From the NCBI RefSeq assembly GCF_001570945.1, contig NZ_BCSQ01000006.1:1-64000 (forward strand): 64,000 bases of DNA, read 5' to 3'. The translations under genes and the position numbers were made by a program. Source of the DNA: Janibacter anophelis NBRC 107843. GTDB taxonomy: Bacteria > Actinomycetota > Actinomycetes > Actinomycetales > Dermatophilaceae. How positions within the stretch are numbered: the first letter of the stretch is position 1; each line of letters starts with the position of its first letter. Below are positions 8,826-17,799 of this stretch, one piece after another. The notes beneath the pieces were generated by a model. The model saw only the letters and a list, made by a program, of their open reading frames with translations. It was not told where the DNA came from and ran no database searches.

Positions 8826-10004
8826 TCAGCGGGCGGCGGGGATGCCCTTGAGCAGCTGACGGGCCATGACGATGCGCTGGACCTGGTTGGTGCCCTCGTA
8901 GATCTGGGTGATCTTGGCGTCGCGCATCATCCGCTCGAGCGGGAAGTCGCGGGTGTAGCCGGCGCCACCGAGCAGCTGGACGGCGTCGGTCGTCACCTTC
9001 ATCGCGACGTCGGAGGCGAAGGCCTTGGCCGCGGCACCGAAGAAGGACAGGTCCGCGTCGTGGCGCTCGGACTTGGCCGCGGCGACGTAGACCATCTGGC
9101 GGGCGGCCTCGAGCTCCATGGCCATGTCGGCGAGCATGAACTGGATGCCCTGGAACTCGGCGATGTTCTTGCCGAACTGCTTGCGCTCCTTGACATAGGC
9201 CAGGGCCTCGTCGAGGGCGCCCTGGGCGATGCCGACGGCCTGGGCACCGATGGTGACCCGGGTGTGGTCGAGGGTGCGCAGCGCGATCTTCAGCCCCTCC
9301 CCCTCCGCGCCGACGAGGCGGTCGCCGGGGATGCGGCAGTTGTCGAAGTGCAGCTCACGCGTGGGGCTGCCCTTGATGCCGAGCTTGCGCTCCTTCTCCG
9401 AGAAGCCGAAGCCCTCGTCGGACTTCTCGACGACGAAGGCCGAGATGTTGTTGCCACGGGGGCCGTCGGGGTCGGTGACGGCCAGGACGGTGTAGAGCTC
9501 GGACTCACCGGCGTTGGTGATCCACGCCTTCTGGCCGTTGAGCACCCAGTCGTCGCCGGTGCGGGTGGCCTTGCACTTCATGCCGGCGGTGTCGGAGCCG
9601 GCCTCACGCTCGGACAGGCCGTAGCTGAAGCCCTCCCCCTTCGCCAGACGCGGCATGTAGCGCGCGTTGATCTCCTCGGAGCCACCGAGGATCACCGGCA
9701 TCGAGCCGAGCTTGTTGACGGCCGGGATCAGCGAGGACGACGCGCAGACCCGCGCGACCTCCTCGATGATGATGCAGACGGCGAGTGCGTCCGCGCCGAC
9801 GCCACCGTGCTCCTCGGCCACGTGCGCCGCGTGGAAGTCACTGGCGATGAGGGCCTCGTTGGCCTCCCGCGGGAAGCGGGACTCCTCGTCGACCTCGGCG
9901 GCGAAGGGCTTGATCTTCGCCTCCGCGACGGCCCGGACGGCCTCGCGGATCGCCTCGTGGTCCTCGGAGGTGCGGAACATGTCGAAGTCAGGGTTGGCGC
10001 TCAC
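8826..10004 (-). CDS. Acyl-CoA dehydrogenase (FadE25-like)
   Basis: 392-aa FAD enzyme that introduces the alpha-beta double bond into acyl-CoA. It has the FAD/substrate motif YGLSEREAGSDTAGM and the C-terminal QIYEGTNQVQRIVMARQL, whose Glu is the catalytic base in short-chain type enzymes. RKQFGKNIAEFQGIQFMLADM is a family signature. The position just beside purE/purK matches fadE25 of M. tuberculosis. GTG 10004 is chosen because TAGCAT ends 7 bases upstream (leaderless) and homology starts there. A CGAAGGGGG word (reverse, 9635) encodes AKGEG. Confidence 0.92.
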   Translation of the reverse strand: MSANPDFDMFRTSEDHEAIREAVRAVAEAKIKPFAAEVDEESRFPREANEALIASDFHAAHVAEEHGGVGADALAVCIIIEEVARVCASSSLIPAVNKLGSMPVILGGSEEINARYMPRLAKGEGFSYGLSEREAGSDTAGMKCKATRTGDDWVLNGQKAWITNAGESELYTVLAVTDPDGPRGNNISAFVVEKSDEGFGFSEKERKLGIKGSPTRELHFDNCRIPGDRLVGAEGEGLKIALRTLDHTRVTIGAQAVGIAQGALDEALAYVKERKQFGKNIAEFQGIQFMLADMAMELEAARQMVYVAAAKSERHDADLSFFGAAAKAFASDVAMKVTTDAVQLLGGAGYTRDFPLERMMRDAKITQIYEGTNQVQRIVMARQLLKGIPAAR

Positions 10005-10011
10005 GTGCCGG

Positions 10012-10017
10012 ATGCTA
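10012..10017 (-). promoter_or_regulatory. -10 box (TAGCAT) of the acyl-CoA dehydrogenase gene
   Basis: On the minus strand TAGCAT ends 7 bases before GTG 10004, with no Shine-Dalgarno sequence. Leaderless start. Confidence 0.55.
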
Positions 10018-10032
10018 CCGCGACTGCACACC

Positions 10033-10073
10033 CGCGCTGCACAGGTGTTCAACCACGGCACCCGTGCAGCGCG
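10033..10073 (-). terminator. Hairpin after ugd
   Basis: CGCGCTGCAC (10033-10042) and GTGCAGCGCG (10064-10073) pair perfectly, with a nested GGTG/CACC. It lies 10 bases past the ugd stop and just upstream of the next gene's promoter. Confidence 0.65.
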
Positions 10074-10082
10074 TGGCGTGGG

Positions 10083-11258
10083 TCAGGAGTCGGTGCCGAA
10101 GAGGTCGCGGGTGTAGACCTTGTCGGCGACGTCCTCGAGGTCGGGGGTGCGGCGGTTGGCGATGATGACGTCGGCCTCGCGCTTGAAGGCCTCGGCGTCG
10201 CGCAGCACGCGGGAGCCGAAGAAGGTCTCCTCGTGCAGCTCGGGCTCGAAGATGATGACCTCGACGCCCTTGCCCTTCAGGCGCTTCATGATCCCTTGGA
10301 TGGAGGAGGCGCGGAAGTTGTCCGAGCCGGCCTTCATGATCAGGCGGTGGACGCCGACGACCTTGGGGTTGCGGCGCAGGATGTCCTCGGCGACGAAGTC
10401 CTTGCGGGTGCGGTTGGAGTCGACGATGGCCTGCATGAGGTTCTGCGGGACGTCCTCGTAGTTGGCCAGCAGCTGCTTGGTGTCCTTGGGCAGGCAGTAG
10501 CCGCCGTACCCGAACGAGGGGTTGTTGTAGTGGTGCCCGATGCGCGGGTCCAGGCCGACGCCGTCGATGATTTGGCGGGTGTTGAGACCGTGCCGGGCGG
10601 CGAAGGTGTCGAGCTCGTTGAAGTAGGCCACCCGCATCGCCAGGTAGGTGTTGGCGAACAGCTTGATCGCCTCGGCCTCGGTGGAGTCGGTCAGCAGCAC
10701 CGGCGCGTCGTCGGACTCGGCGCCCTGCAGCAGCAGGTCGGCGAAGCGCTGGGCCCGGTCGCTGACCTCGCCGACGACGATACGGCTGGGGTGCAGGTTG
10801 TCCTGCAGGGCCTTGCCCTCGCGCAGGAACTCCGGGCTGAAGATCAGGTTGTCGGTGCCCAGCGCGGCGCGGGTGGCGGCGGTGAACCCGACCGGGATCG
10901 TGGACTTGATGACCATGACCGCGTCGGGGTTGGTCTGCATGACGTCGCGCACGACGCCCTCGACGGTCGAGGTGTTGAAGTAGTTGGTGTCCGGGTCGTA
11001 GTCCGTGGGCGTGGCGATGACGACGAAGTCGGCACCGGTGTACGCGTCGGCTTTGTCGAGGGTGAAGCGCAGGTCCAGGTCGCGGTGGGCGAGGAAGTCG
11101 ATGATCTCCTCGTCGTGGATGGGGCTGGTCCCGGAGTTGAGCATCTCGACGCGCCCGGCGTCGATGTCGAACCCCACGACTTCGTTGTGCTGGGCGAGCA
11201 GGACGGCCATGGACAGGCCGACGTAGCCCGTCCCGACGACGGCGATCTTGGTGGTCAC
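10083..11258 (-). CDS. ugd: UDP-glucose 6-dehydrogenase
   Basis: 391 aa. Oxidises UDP-glucose twice with NAD+ to UDP-glucuronate, a precursor of acidic polysaccharides. Rossmann motif [18 protein letters not shown] at the N terminus; [12 protein letters not shown] and [12 protein letters not shown] in the middle; catalytic Cys in [19 protein letters not shown]-terminal UDP-binding domain with [18 protein letters not shown]. The 390-residue length and wording of these blocks match the short enterobacterial type, not the longer actinobacterial type with about 440 residues. Start GTG 11258 has GAGG 6 bases upstream. It has its own terminator. Confidence 0.95.
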   Translation of the reverse strand: MTTKIAVVGTGYVGLSMAVLLAQHNEVVGFDIDAGRVEMLNSGTSPIHDEEIIDFLAHRDLDLRFTLDKADAYTGADFVVIATPTDYDPDTNYFNTSTVEGVVRDVMQTNPDAVMVIKSTIPVGFTAATRAALGTDNLIFSPEFLREGKALQDNLHPSRIVVGEVSDRAQRFADLLLQGAESDDAPVLLTDSTEAEAIKLFANTYLAMRVAYFNELDTFAARHGLNTRQIIDGVGLDPRIGHHYNNPSFGYGGYCLPKDTKQLLANYEDVPQNLMQAIVDSNRTRKDFVAEDILRRNPKVVGVHRLIMKAGSDNFRASSIQGIMKRLKGKGVEVIIFEPELHEETFFGSRVLRDAEAFKREADVIIANRRTPDLEDVADKVYTRDLFGTDS

Positions 11259-11380
11259 GGGATTCCTCGGTGCGGGGGTCGGATGGACTCCCGCATTATG
11301 TCCCACACGCGGCCGCTGCACCGGAAGGTGGCCGGGCGTGGCCCATTGCTTCCCGCGTCGCGGGAGCGTTGGATGGACCC

Positions 11381-11833
11381 ATGAGCCTCACCCACAAGAA
11401 CGACACCGAGACCATGCGTCGCCTCATCGCCGACCCGGGGACCTGGGTGGTCGTCGGCCTGAGCAACAACACCGAGCGGGACGCACACCGCGTCGCGCGG
11501 TGGCTCAAGCACGAGATGCACAAGGCGATCATCCCTGTGCACCCCGATGCCGAGACCGTCGACGGGGACCAGGGCTACGCGACGATCAGCGACATCCCGG
11601 ACGGCGACGTCAAGGTGATCGACCTCTTCGTCAGCTCCGAGCACGTCGGCGCGGTCGTCGACGAGGCGATCGCCAACAAGGACCGCCTGCACATCGACGC
11701 GATCTGGATGCAGCTCGGTGTCTCCGACCCGGCCGCGGCCGACCGGGCCCGCGAGGCCGGTCTGCTCGTCGTCATGGACACCTGCCCCAAGATCGAGTGG
11801 CGCCAGCTGCGCAACGAGGGCGCCTCGCGCTGA
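11381..11833 (+). CDS. CoA-binding domain protein (YccU/YdfN type)
   Basis: 150-aa cytoplasmic protein with one CoA-binding Rossmann domain: [53 protein letters not shown] and [21 protein letters not shown] are the conserved blocks of the YccU family. It resembles the N-terminal domain of succinyl-CoA synthetase alpha but lacks the phospho-His domain, so no reaction can be assigned. It stands alone, convergent with purE. A CGAAGGGGG word follows the stop (11846) and an inverted one lies in purE (11888). Confidence 0.85.
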   Translation: MSLTHKNDTETMRRLIADPGTWVVVGLSNNTERDAHRVARWLKHEMHKAIIPVHPDAETVDGDQGYATISDIPDGDVKVIDLFVSSEHVGAVVDEAIANKDRLHIDAIWMQLGVSDPAAADRAREAGLLVVMDTCPKIEWRQLRNEGASR

Positions 11834-11855
11834 CCCTCCGGGGGACGAAGGGGGA

Positions 11856-12386
11856 TCAGCTCCCGGCGACCTGCCGGCGCAGCCGCTCCCCCTTCGCGTG
11901 CGCCTGGGCACCGAGGTCCGCGGCGAAGTCCGCGAGCGCCTGTCGCAGCCGCTCCGCCTCCTCCCCCTCGCCGGCGGCGAGCATGCGCACGGCCATCAGG
12001 CCGGCGTTGCGGGCCCCGCCCACGGCCATCGTGGCCACGGGGATCCCGGCGGGCATCTGGACGATGGACAGCAGCGAGTCCATGCCGTCGAGGTGCGTGA
12101 GCGGCACCGGCACGCCGACGACGGGGAGCGTGGTGACCGAGGCGAGCATGCCCGGCAGGTGGGCCGCTCCCCCGGCCCCCGCGATGATGACGCGCAGGCC
12201 GCGCCCGGCGGCCTGCTGCCCGTAGGTGATCATCTCGGTCGGCATGCGGTGCGCGGAGACGACATCGGCCTCGAAGGGCACACCGAACTCGTCGAGGACG
12301 GCGGCCGCGGCCTCCATCGTCGGCCAGTCGCTGTCGCTGCCCATGACGAGGCCGACGCGGGGTGCGGGGTTGGTGGACGAGGTCAT
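11856..12386 (-). CDS. purE: N5-carboxyaminoimidazole ribonucleotide mutase
   Basis: 176 aa. Class I PurE moves the carboxylate of N5-CAIR to C4 to make CAIR in purine synthesis. The family motifs are [13 protein letters not shown] (phosphate site), VSAHRMP (catalytic His), [12 protein letters not shown] and [30 protein letters not shown]. The ATG overlaps the purK stop as ATGA, so purK and purE are translationally coupled and made together, as their unstable intermediate would favour. Confidence 0.97.
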   Translation of the reverse strand: MTSSTNPAPRVGLVMGSDSDWPTMEAAAAVLDEFGVPFEADVVSAHRMPTEMITYGQQAAGRGLRVIIAGAGGAAHLPGMLASVTTLPVVGVPVPLTHLDGMDSLLSIVQMPAGIPVATMAVGGARNAGLMAVRMLAAGEGEEAERLRQALADFAADLGAQAHAKGERLRRQVAGS

Positions 12387-13555
12387 TCGGTGATCACTCC
12401 CTGGATGTAGTCGGCGGCGTGCCGGGCCCGCTCGCGCAGGTCCGCGAGGTCGCTGCCGCTGACGTTGACGTGGCCGATCTTGCGGCCCGGGCGCACGGAC
12501 TTGCCGTAGAGGTGCACCTTGAGCTCCGGGTCGCGGGCCATGAGGTGGCGGTAGGTCGGGTACAGGTCGGCGTGCTCGCCGCCGAGCACATTGCCCATGA
12601 CGGTCCACGGCTCCCGGGCCCGGGGCGAGCCGAGCGGGAGGTCGAGGACGGCCCGCAGGTGCTGCTCGAACTGCCCGGTCACCGCACCGTCCATGCTCCA
12701 GTGGCCCGAGTTGTGCGGCCGCATCGCCAGCTCGTTGACGACGACCGACCCGTCGGACAGCTCGAAGAGCTCGACCGCCATGACCCCGGTGACGCCGAGG
12801 GTCGCGGCGATGTCCAGGCCGATGACCGTCGCGGCCCGCGCGGCGTCGGGGTCCAGGTCGGGTGCGGGCGCGATGACCTCGGTGCAGATGCCGTCGGTCT
12901 GCACGGTCTCGACGACCGGCCACGCCGCCGCCTGCCCCGACGGGCTGCGGGCGAGGAGCACCGAGAGCTCGCGCACGAAGGGGACGCGCGCCTCGAGCAG
13001 CAGCTGCTCGCCGCGCTGGCTCGCGGCCGTGAGCCAGGTGCGCACGTCCTCGACGGACGAGGCGAGCAGCACCCCCTTCCCGTCGTAGCCGCCCCGGGGG
13101 GTCTTGACGACCACCGGCCACCCGACCTCGTCGGCGAAGGCGGTGACATCAGCCTCGGTGGAGGCCGCCGCCCAGCGTGGGCACGGCAGTCCGGCATCGG
13201 TGAGGGCCGCGCGCATGACGAGCTTGTCCTGCGCGTGCAGCAGGGCCTTCGGCCCGGGGTGGACGGCGACGCCGTCGGCGAGCAGTGCGTCGATGACGCC
13301 GGCGGGCACGTGCTCGTGGTCGAAGGTGACGACATCGCAGTGGCGCGCGAACTCGCGGACGGTCGCGACGTCGGTGTGGTCACCGACCGGGGCGAAGGGG
13401 GTCACGAGCGCGGCCGAGGCATCGGGCGCCTCCGCCAGCACGGCCAGCGTCACGCCGAGCTCGGCAGCGGGACCGGCGCACATCCGCGCGAGCTGACCAC
13501 CGCCGATGACACCGACGACGGGAAAACCTCCGGGGGCACGTGGGGGGATCGACAC
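12383..13555 (-). CDS. purK: N5-carboxyaminoimidazole ribonucleotide synthase
   Basis: 390-aa ATP-grasp enzyme that carboxylates AIR with ATP and bicarbonate to give N5-CAIR for PurE. N-terminal [13 protein letters not shown] (preATP-grasp fold), ATP-grasp core [19 protein letters not shown], and [17 protein letters not shown] with metal-binding Glu and Asn. GTG 13555 is preferred because TATCCT lies 6 bases upstream (leaderless). It is first gene of purK-purE. CGAAGGGGG at 13393 encodes the reverse-strand TPFAP. Confidence 0.95.
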   Translation of the reverse strand: MSIPPRAPGGFPVVGVIGGGQLARMCAGPAAELGVTLAVLAEAPDASAALVTPFAPVGDHTDVATVREFARHCDVVTFDHEHVPAGVIDALLADGVAVHPGPKALLHAQDKLVMRAALTDAGLPCPRWAAASTEADVTAFADEVGWPVVVKTPRGGYDGKGVLLASSVEDVRTWLTAASQRGEQLLLEARVPFVRELSVLLARSPSGQAAAWPVVETVQTDGICTEVIAPAPDLDPDAARAATVIGLDIAATLGVTGVMAVELFELSDGSVVVNELAMRPHNSGHWSMDGAVTGQFEQHLRAVLDLPLGSPRAREPWTVMGNVLGGEHADLYPTYRHLMARDPELKVHLYGKSVRPGRKIGHVNVSGSDLADLRERARHAADYIQGVITE

Positions 13556-13561
13556 GTGCCG

Positions 13562-13567
13562 AGGATA
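13562..13567 (-). promoter_or_regulatory. -10 box (TATCCT) of purK
   Basis: TATCCT on the minus strand ends 6 bases before GTG 13555. Divergent from the gtrA promoter 30 bp away. Confidence 0.6.
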
Positions 13568-13595
13568 CGTTGCACCGAATCCGGCCACCCACGAT

Positions 13596-13601
13596 TACGC
13601 T
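13596..13601 (+). promoter_or_regulatory. -10 box (TACGCT) of gtrA
   Basis: TACGCT ends 7 bases before ATG 13609. No Shine-Dalgarno sequence; leaderless start. Confidence 0.6.
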
Positions 13602-13608
13602 GCTCGGG

Positions 13609-14151
13609 ATGCCCGAACCCACCGAAGCCACCCCAGACGCCCCTGCCGGCACCTCGTCGACACCCCGTCGAGGTGGGCTGGCCGGGATCGTCGACACCGT
13701 CTGGCACGAGATCGCGAAGTTCGGGGTCATCGGCGCGCTGTCCTTCGTCATCGACCTCGGCGGCATGAACCTGCTGACCCACACCGTCCTCGAGGACAAG
13801 GTGACGACGGCCCGCATCCTCAGCGGTGTCGCGGCCACCCTCTTCGCGTGGTTCGGCAACCGCAGCTGGACCTTCGCCCACCGCCGCTCGCGGCCGGTGC
13901 ACCACGAGGTCACCCTCTTCTTCGTCGTCAACGGGCTGGCGCTGATCATCTCGACGCTGTGCCTCGTCATCTCGCACTACGGCCTCGACTTCACCTCGCG
14001 CCTGGCCGACAACATCGCGACCGTCATCGGCATCGGGCTCGGCACGCTCTTCCGCTTCTGGACTTACCGCCGCTTCGTCTTCGCCAACGAGCCGATGGAC
14101 GAGGACACCTCACCCCTGGCGCACGAGCACGAGGAGCCTCCGGCAGCCTGA
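13609..14151 (+). CDS. GtrA family membrane protein
   Basis: 180 aa. Four predicted membrane segments: FGVIGALSFVIDLGGMNLL, ILSGVAATLFAWFGNRSW, VTLFFVVNGLALIISTLCL and IATVIGIGLGTLFRFWTYR. FVIDLGG, FGNRSWTF and RFWTYRRFVF are GtrA family blocks. GtrA proteins are thought to flip or help transfer undecaprenyl-linked sugars. In mycobacteria the gene at this place (next to purK) takes part in arabinogalactan or related glycolipid assembly. The acidic C-terminal tail is not conserved. Confidence 0.9.
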   Translation: MPEPTEATPDAPAGTSSTPRRGGLAGIVDTVWHEIAKFGVIGALSFVIDLGGMNLLTHTVLEDKVTTARILSGVAATLFAWFGNRSWTFAHRRSRPVHHEVTLFFVVNGLALIISTLCLVISHYGLDFTSRLADNIATVIGIGLGTLFRFWTYRRFVFANEPMDEDTSPLAHEHEEPPAA

Positions 14152-14155
14152 CCGG

Positions 14156-15163
14156 TCATCGGCTCCCGGGGCCGGAGAGGAAGGCGGCGAAGACCGCCGG
14201 CTGGGCACTCACGAGCTCCAGGCGTCCGCCGTTGCGCTCGGCGAGCTGGCGGGCCAGCCCCAGCCCGAGGCCGGACCCGTGAGAGGTCACCGAGCGCTCG
14301 AAGATGTGGGGGGCGATCGCCGCGGGCACGCCCTCCCCTTCGTCACTCACCTCGATGACCACCGATCCCCCGGAGCTGCGCATCTCGATCTCCACGCGGC
14401 CGGCGCCGTGGTCGAGGGAGTTCTCGATGAGGATCTGCAGGATCTGCGCCAGGTCCATCGGGGCCGCGCGCACGGCGAGGCCGGGCGGGCCCTCGACGCG
14501 CATCGTGCGGTGGGCGGCCGTGAAGGCCGGCTGGTACTCGCGCTGGAGCCCCGCGAGGACGGAGTCGAGGGAGATCTCGGGCAGCTGCGCCTTCTCCTCC
14601 TTCGAGCGGGTGCGCATCGTGTCGATGACGCCGGTGAGCCGCTCGACCTGGGTGACCGCGACGGCCGCCTCGTCCCGCACGACCGCGAGGTCGTCGGTCT
14701 GGCCGATCTCCTCCAGGCGCATGAGCAGCGCCGTGAGCGGGGTGCGCAGCTGGTGCGAGGCATCGGCGGCGAAGTCGCGGTCCATGGCGCGCTCCTGCGC
14801 CAGCTCGCCGGCGAGCCGCGCCACGTCACCGGCCACGGTGTCGACGTCGTCGAGCCCGACCATCGTCCGGGGCAGCGCGCCACCGCCGTCACGGATGGCG
14901 ACGACCTGGTCGCGGATGTAGTCCATGCCCCGGGCCCGGCGGGCGTCGATGACCCGCACGACCACGAGGGCCAGTCCGCCGACGAGCGCCACCCCGAGCG
15001 CGGGGGCGATGAGGATCCACGCAAGCAGGTCGATGCCGAGCACCCGCACGCCCTGCGAGCCGGTGGCGGCGACCGCGACCACGCCCAGGACCAGCGCCGT
15101 GACGACCGCGGAGCCGACGACGGCGGCGGCCACCACGCGGTGGACGTGACTCGTGTAGGTCAC
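14156..15163 (-). CDS. Sensor histidine kinase
   Basis: 335 aa. Two membrane helices at the N terminus (about residues 10-33 and 45-68) with almost no extracellular loop, so it probably senses a membrane or internal signal. HisKA motif DASHQLRTPLTALL gives the phosphorylated His. HATPase_c: ILIENSLDHGAG (N box), VSDEGEGVP (G1) and SHGSGLGLGLARQLAE (G2). Its GTG overlaps the regulator's TGA as GTGA, so it is the second gene of a two-component operon. The stimulus is unknown. Confidence 0.9.
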   Translation of the reverse strand: MTYTSHVHRVVAAAVVGSAVVTALVLGVVAVAATGSQGVRVLGIDLLAWILIAPALGVALVGGLALVVVRVIDARRARGMDYIRDQVVAIRDGGGALPRTMVGLDDVDTVAGDVARLAGELAQERAMDRDFAADASHQLRTPLTALLMRLEEIGQTDDLAVVRDEAAVAVTQVERLTGVIDTMRTRSKEEKAQLPEISLDSVLAGLQREYQPAFTAAHRTMRVEGPPGLAVRAAPMDLAQILQILIENSLDHGAGRVEIEMRSSGGSVVIEVSDEGEGVPAAIAPHIFERSVTSHGSGLGLGLARQLAERNGGRLELVSAQPAVFAAFLSGPGSR

Positions 15164-15828
15164 GAGTCGAAGCGGAACCCGACGCCCCGGACGGTGGCGA
15201 TGTGCCGCGGATCGGAGACGTCGTCACCGAGCTTGCGGCGCAGGACGGAGATGTGCATGTCGAGGGCCTTGGTCGAGCCGTACCACTCGGTCTCCCATAC
15301 CTCGCCCATGAGCTGCTCGCGGGTGACGACCCGGCCGGTCTCGCGCACCAGCACGCTGAGGACGGCGAACTCCTTGGCGGTGAGCGACAGCTCGTCCCCG
15401 TGGAACCACACGCGGCGGCTGTCGAGGTCGATGCGCAGCGGGCCGGTCGGCTCGACCGGGTCGTCGCTGCGGCGGCGCAGCAGCGCGCGCACGCGGGCCA
15501 TGAGCTCGGCGAGCCGGAAGGGCTTGGTGACGTAGTCGTCGGCGCCCGCGTCGAGCCCGACGACCGTGTCGACCTCGTCGGCGCGAGCGGTGAGGACGAG
15601 CACCGGCACGTCGGAGCCGGTCGCGCGCAGCCGGCGGCACACCTCGAGCCCGTCGAGGGTCGGCAGACCGAGGTCCAGGACGAGCAGGTCGGGCGGGGTG
15701 CCGAGGGCGGAGTCGAGCGCGTCGCGTCCGTCCTCGTGGACGGTCACCTCGTATCCCTCGCGGATGAGGGCCCGCGCCAATGGGTCGGAGATGGCGGTGT
15801 CGTCCTCGGCCAGCAGCACTCGGGTCAT
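15160..15828 (-). CDS. OmpR-family response regulator
   Basis: 222 aa. Receiver domain with acidic pocket EDD, phospho-acceptor Asp in LLVLDLGLP, VLTAR Thr and YVTKPF Lys, followed by a winged-helix DNA-binding domain (LTAKEFAVLSVLVRETGRVVTREQL and DMHISVLRRKLGDD). Expressed from a leaderless promoter (TATGAT 6 bases upstream) and overlaps the kinase gene. Targets are not visible here. Confidence 0.93.
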   Translation of the reverse strand: MTRVLLAEDDTAISDPLARALIREGYEVTVHEDGRDALDSALGTPPDLLVLDLGLPTLDGLEVCRRLRATGSDVPVLVLTARADEVDTVVGLDAGADDYVTKPFRLAELMARVRALLRRRSDDPVEPTGPLRIDLDSRRVWFHGDELSLTAKEFAVLSVLVRETGRVVTREQLMGEVWETEWYGSTKALDMHISVLRRKLGDDVSDPRHIATVRGVGFRFDS

Positions 15829-15834
15829 GGTCGG

Positions 15835-15840
15835 ATCATA
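15835..15840 (-). promoter_or_regulatory. -10 box (TATGAT) of the two-component operon
   Basis: TATGAT on the minus strand, close to consensus TATAAT, ends 6 bases before ATG 15828. Confidence 0.65.
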
Positions 15841-15851
15841 GGAACTGTTCC

Positions 15852-16949
15852 TCAGACGTGCGCGGTGACATCGCGGGAGCGCCGGACACCCGTGACCCGG
15901 ACGAGCCGGCTGGGCACGACCTCACCGATGCCACGCAGCGCACGGGGCCGGGTCGGCAGTGTGGAGAATCCGCTGAGCGGCTCGAGCAGTCGGGCGAGGG
16001 CGTCATCGACGAAGACCCCGCCCGGGGGTGCGGCGGCGGTGAGGCGACTGGCGCGGTTGACCGTCGTGCCGAAGACGTCCCCGAGCCGGCGCACCACGGG
16101 ACCGTGGGCCATGCCGACGCGCGCCGAGGGGAGCAGGTCGTCCTCGCTCATCGCCTCGACGAGGTCGAGCGCGATGGCGGCCGCGGGCGCGACGTCGAAG
16201 GTCTGGAAGAGCACCTCGTCACCGACGGTCTTGACCACGCGCCCGCCGTGGGCGGTCACGACGTCGGTGCACAGGTCCTCGAAGCGCTGCACCATCCGGG
16301 CCAGGTCGCGCTCGGTGAGGCGCCGCACGACGGAGGTGAAGTTGACCAGGTCGGCGAAGCCGATGATCGACGCCCGGGTGCTGTCGTCCTCGACCGTGAG
16401 CAGCCGCTGGATCGACGCCGTCAGCTGGCGACGCCAGACGTAGACGACGAGCGGCTCGAGCTCGTCGATGAGCGAGGTCATCCACGCGGCGGCGGCCTCG
16501 TTGTCGCCCTCGGGCGGCTCGTCGCTCACCTCGCCGCGTCGTATCCGGCCGACCTCCTCGCTGACGAGCTGCACCTGCCAGGCCGCCAGCCGGTCCATGG
16601 TCCGCGCGATGGCGCGGGTCATCGACAGGGCGAAGTCCTCGGGCAGCCCCTCCTCGCGCACCATCGCCGCCACGCGGCTGAGTGCCTCGAGATCGGCCTC
16701 GGTGAACATCGTGTCGCCCTCGTGGACGATGGGGAAGCCCATGGCGTGCCAGAACTTGCGGGCCGAGCGGATCGAGACCCCCGCCTCGCGGGAGACCTCG
16801 CGCCGGCCCATCGACGCCGGCCGGCCGAGGAGTGCGCGCTCGAAGAGCTCGAGGCCGGCCTCGACGTCGCCGGGGAGGCCGGCGACGGCTTCGCCGGCGT
16901 CGTCGGGGGTGGCGTCGGTGGGGAGGCCGTGGGTCGCGTCGTCGGACAA
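15852..16949 (-). CDS. Class III adenylate/guanylate cyclase with N-terminal regulatory domain
   Basis: 365 aa. Residues about 15-180 look like the adenylate cyclase regulatory domain of the M. tuberculosis Rv1264 type: a MerR-like helix-turn-helix (REVSREAGVSIRSARKFWHAMGF) and a helical bundle. The catalytic domain keeps the two metal Asp residues (GFADLVNFTSV and TVGDEVLFQT), the adenine-selecting Lys (GGRVVKTVGDE) and the Asn/Arg of VNRASRL, so cAMP is the likely product. TTG 16949 is chosen because GGAGG stands 5 bases upstream; a GTG two codons earlier is possible. It lies 37 bases after birA and is probably co-transcribed with it. Confidence 0.85.
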   Translation of the reverse strand: MSDDATHGLPTDATPDDAGEAVAGLPGDVEAGLELFERALLGRPASMGRREVSREAGVSIRSARKFWHAMGFPIVHEGDTMFTEADLEALSRVAAMVREEGLPEDFALSMTRAIARTMDRLAAWQVQLVSEEVGRIRRGEVSDEPPEGDNEAAAAWMTSLIDELEPLVVYVWRRQLTASIQRLLTVEDDSTRASIIGFADLVNFTSVVRRLTERDLARMVQRFEDLCTDVVTAHGGRVVKTVGDEVLFQTFDVAPAAAIALDLVEAMSEDDLLPSARVGMAHGPVVRRLGDVFGTTVNRASRLTAAAPPGGVFVDDALARLLEPLSGFSTLPTRPRALRGIGEVVPSRLVRVTGVRRSRDVTAHV

Positions 16950-16986
16950 CGGCACCTCCGGGGTCGGTCTGGGACGGGCGGGCCCG

Positions 16987-17775
16987 TCAGGGGCGCGGCG
17001 GCGTGCCGGCAGGTCGGATGTGCTGCACGTCACCAGCGGCCACGGTATCCGAGCCACCCTCGCCCGTGACGACGAGCCGGCCCTCGTCGTCGACGCCGGT
17101 GGCGGTGACGCGGTCGACGGACCCGTCGGGCCGGTGGACGTCGATCTCGCGCCCGATGGTGACGCAGGCGTCGCGGTAGGCGCGACGGACCCCCTTCGCC
17201 TGCTCCTCGCCGGCAGCGAGGTCCTCGTGGAGCGCGCGCAGCCGGCGGAGCACGTCCGCGGCGAGCGCGGTGCGGTCCACCTCCGCCCCGACGAGGCGAA
17301 GGGAGGAGGCCGTCGCCACGGGCAGCTGGTCGCGGTCGTGGTGGACGTTGATGCCGATGCCGACGACGATGCCTCCGCCGCCCGGGAGCATCTGGCAGAG
17401 GATGCCGCAGACCTTGCGGTCCCCGTCGTCCGGCAGCAGGACGTCGTTGGGCCACTTCAGGCCGGCCCGGACGCCGTGCTGCTCCAGGGCCCCGCGCACC
17501 GCGAGCCCGGCGGCCAGCGGCAACCAGCCCGCGCGGTCGATGACGGGCACGAGCACCGACATCGCCAGGCCGGCCCGAGGCACCTCCTGCCAGGCGCGGC
17601 CGAGCCGCCCCCGGCCGGCGGTCTGCAGCTCCGCGAGGACCGGGGACCACGGCTGCGCCCGCTCGATCGCCTCGGCGTTGGTCGAGCCGGTGACATCGAG
17701 GTGGACGGGGTCGCCCCACCCGTGTGACCTCGACAACTCTCTGGCCAGACGATGGACGTCGATCGGGATGAGCAT
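16987..17775 (-). CDS. birA: Biotin-[acetyl-CoA-carboxylase] ligase
   Basis: 262 aa. Activates biotin to biotinyl-AMP and attaches it to the carboxyl carrier domain. [27 protein letters not shown] (the biotinyl-AMP GRGRxGR loop), [10 protein letters not shown] and [10 protein letters not shown] are the catalytic blocks. C-terminal SH3-like BPL_C domain. There is no N-terminal DNA-binding domain, so it is not a classic biotin repressor. It diverges from pccB, the carboxylase subunit it serves indirectly, with overlapping -10 boxes. The M. tuberculosis order birA-accD5 is the same. Confidence 0.95.
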   Translation of the reverse strand: MLIPIDVHRLARELSRSHGWGDPVHLDVTGSTNAEAIERAQPWSPVLAELQTAGRGRLGRAWQEVPRAGLAMSVLVPVIDRAGWLPLAAGLAVRGALEQHGVRAGLKWPNDVLLPDDGDRKVCGILCQMLPGGGGIVVGIGINVHHDRDQLPVATASSLRLVGAEVDRTALAADVLRRLRALHEDLAAGEEQAKGVRRAYRDACVTIGREIDVHRPDGSVDRVTATGVDDEGRLVVTGEGGSDTVAAGDVQHIRPAGTPPRP

Positions 17776-17782
17776 GCCGGCA

Positions 17783-17792
17783 AGGCTAGGCT
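17783..17792. promoter_or_regulatory. Overlapping divergent -10 boxes for birA and pccB
   Basis: On the minus strand TAGCCT (17788-17783) ends 7 bases before the birA ATG at 17775. On the plus strand TAGGCT (17787-17792) ends 7 bases before the pccB ATG at 17800. The boxes share two base pairs, so both genes look leaderless and polymerase cannot occupy both promoters at once. Confidence 0.65.
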
Positions 17793-17799
17793 GCGCCTC

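Noticed and set aside
9060-11384. A 774-codon open frame on the plus strand opposite the acyl-CoA dehydrogenase and ugd genes
   Set aside because: Composition is typical of the antisense shadow of GC-rich genes (runs of V, A, G, D, L) and both minus-strand genes are clear family members.
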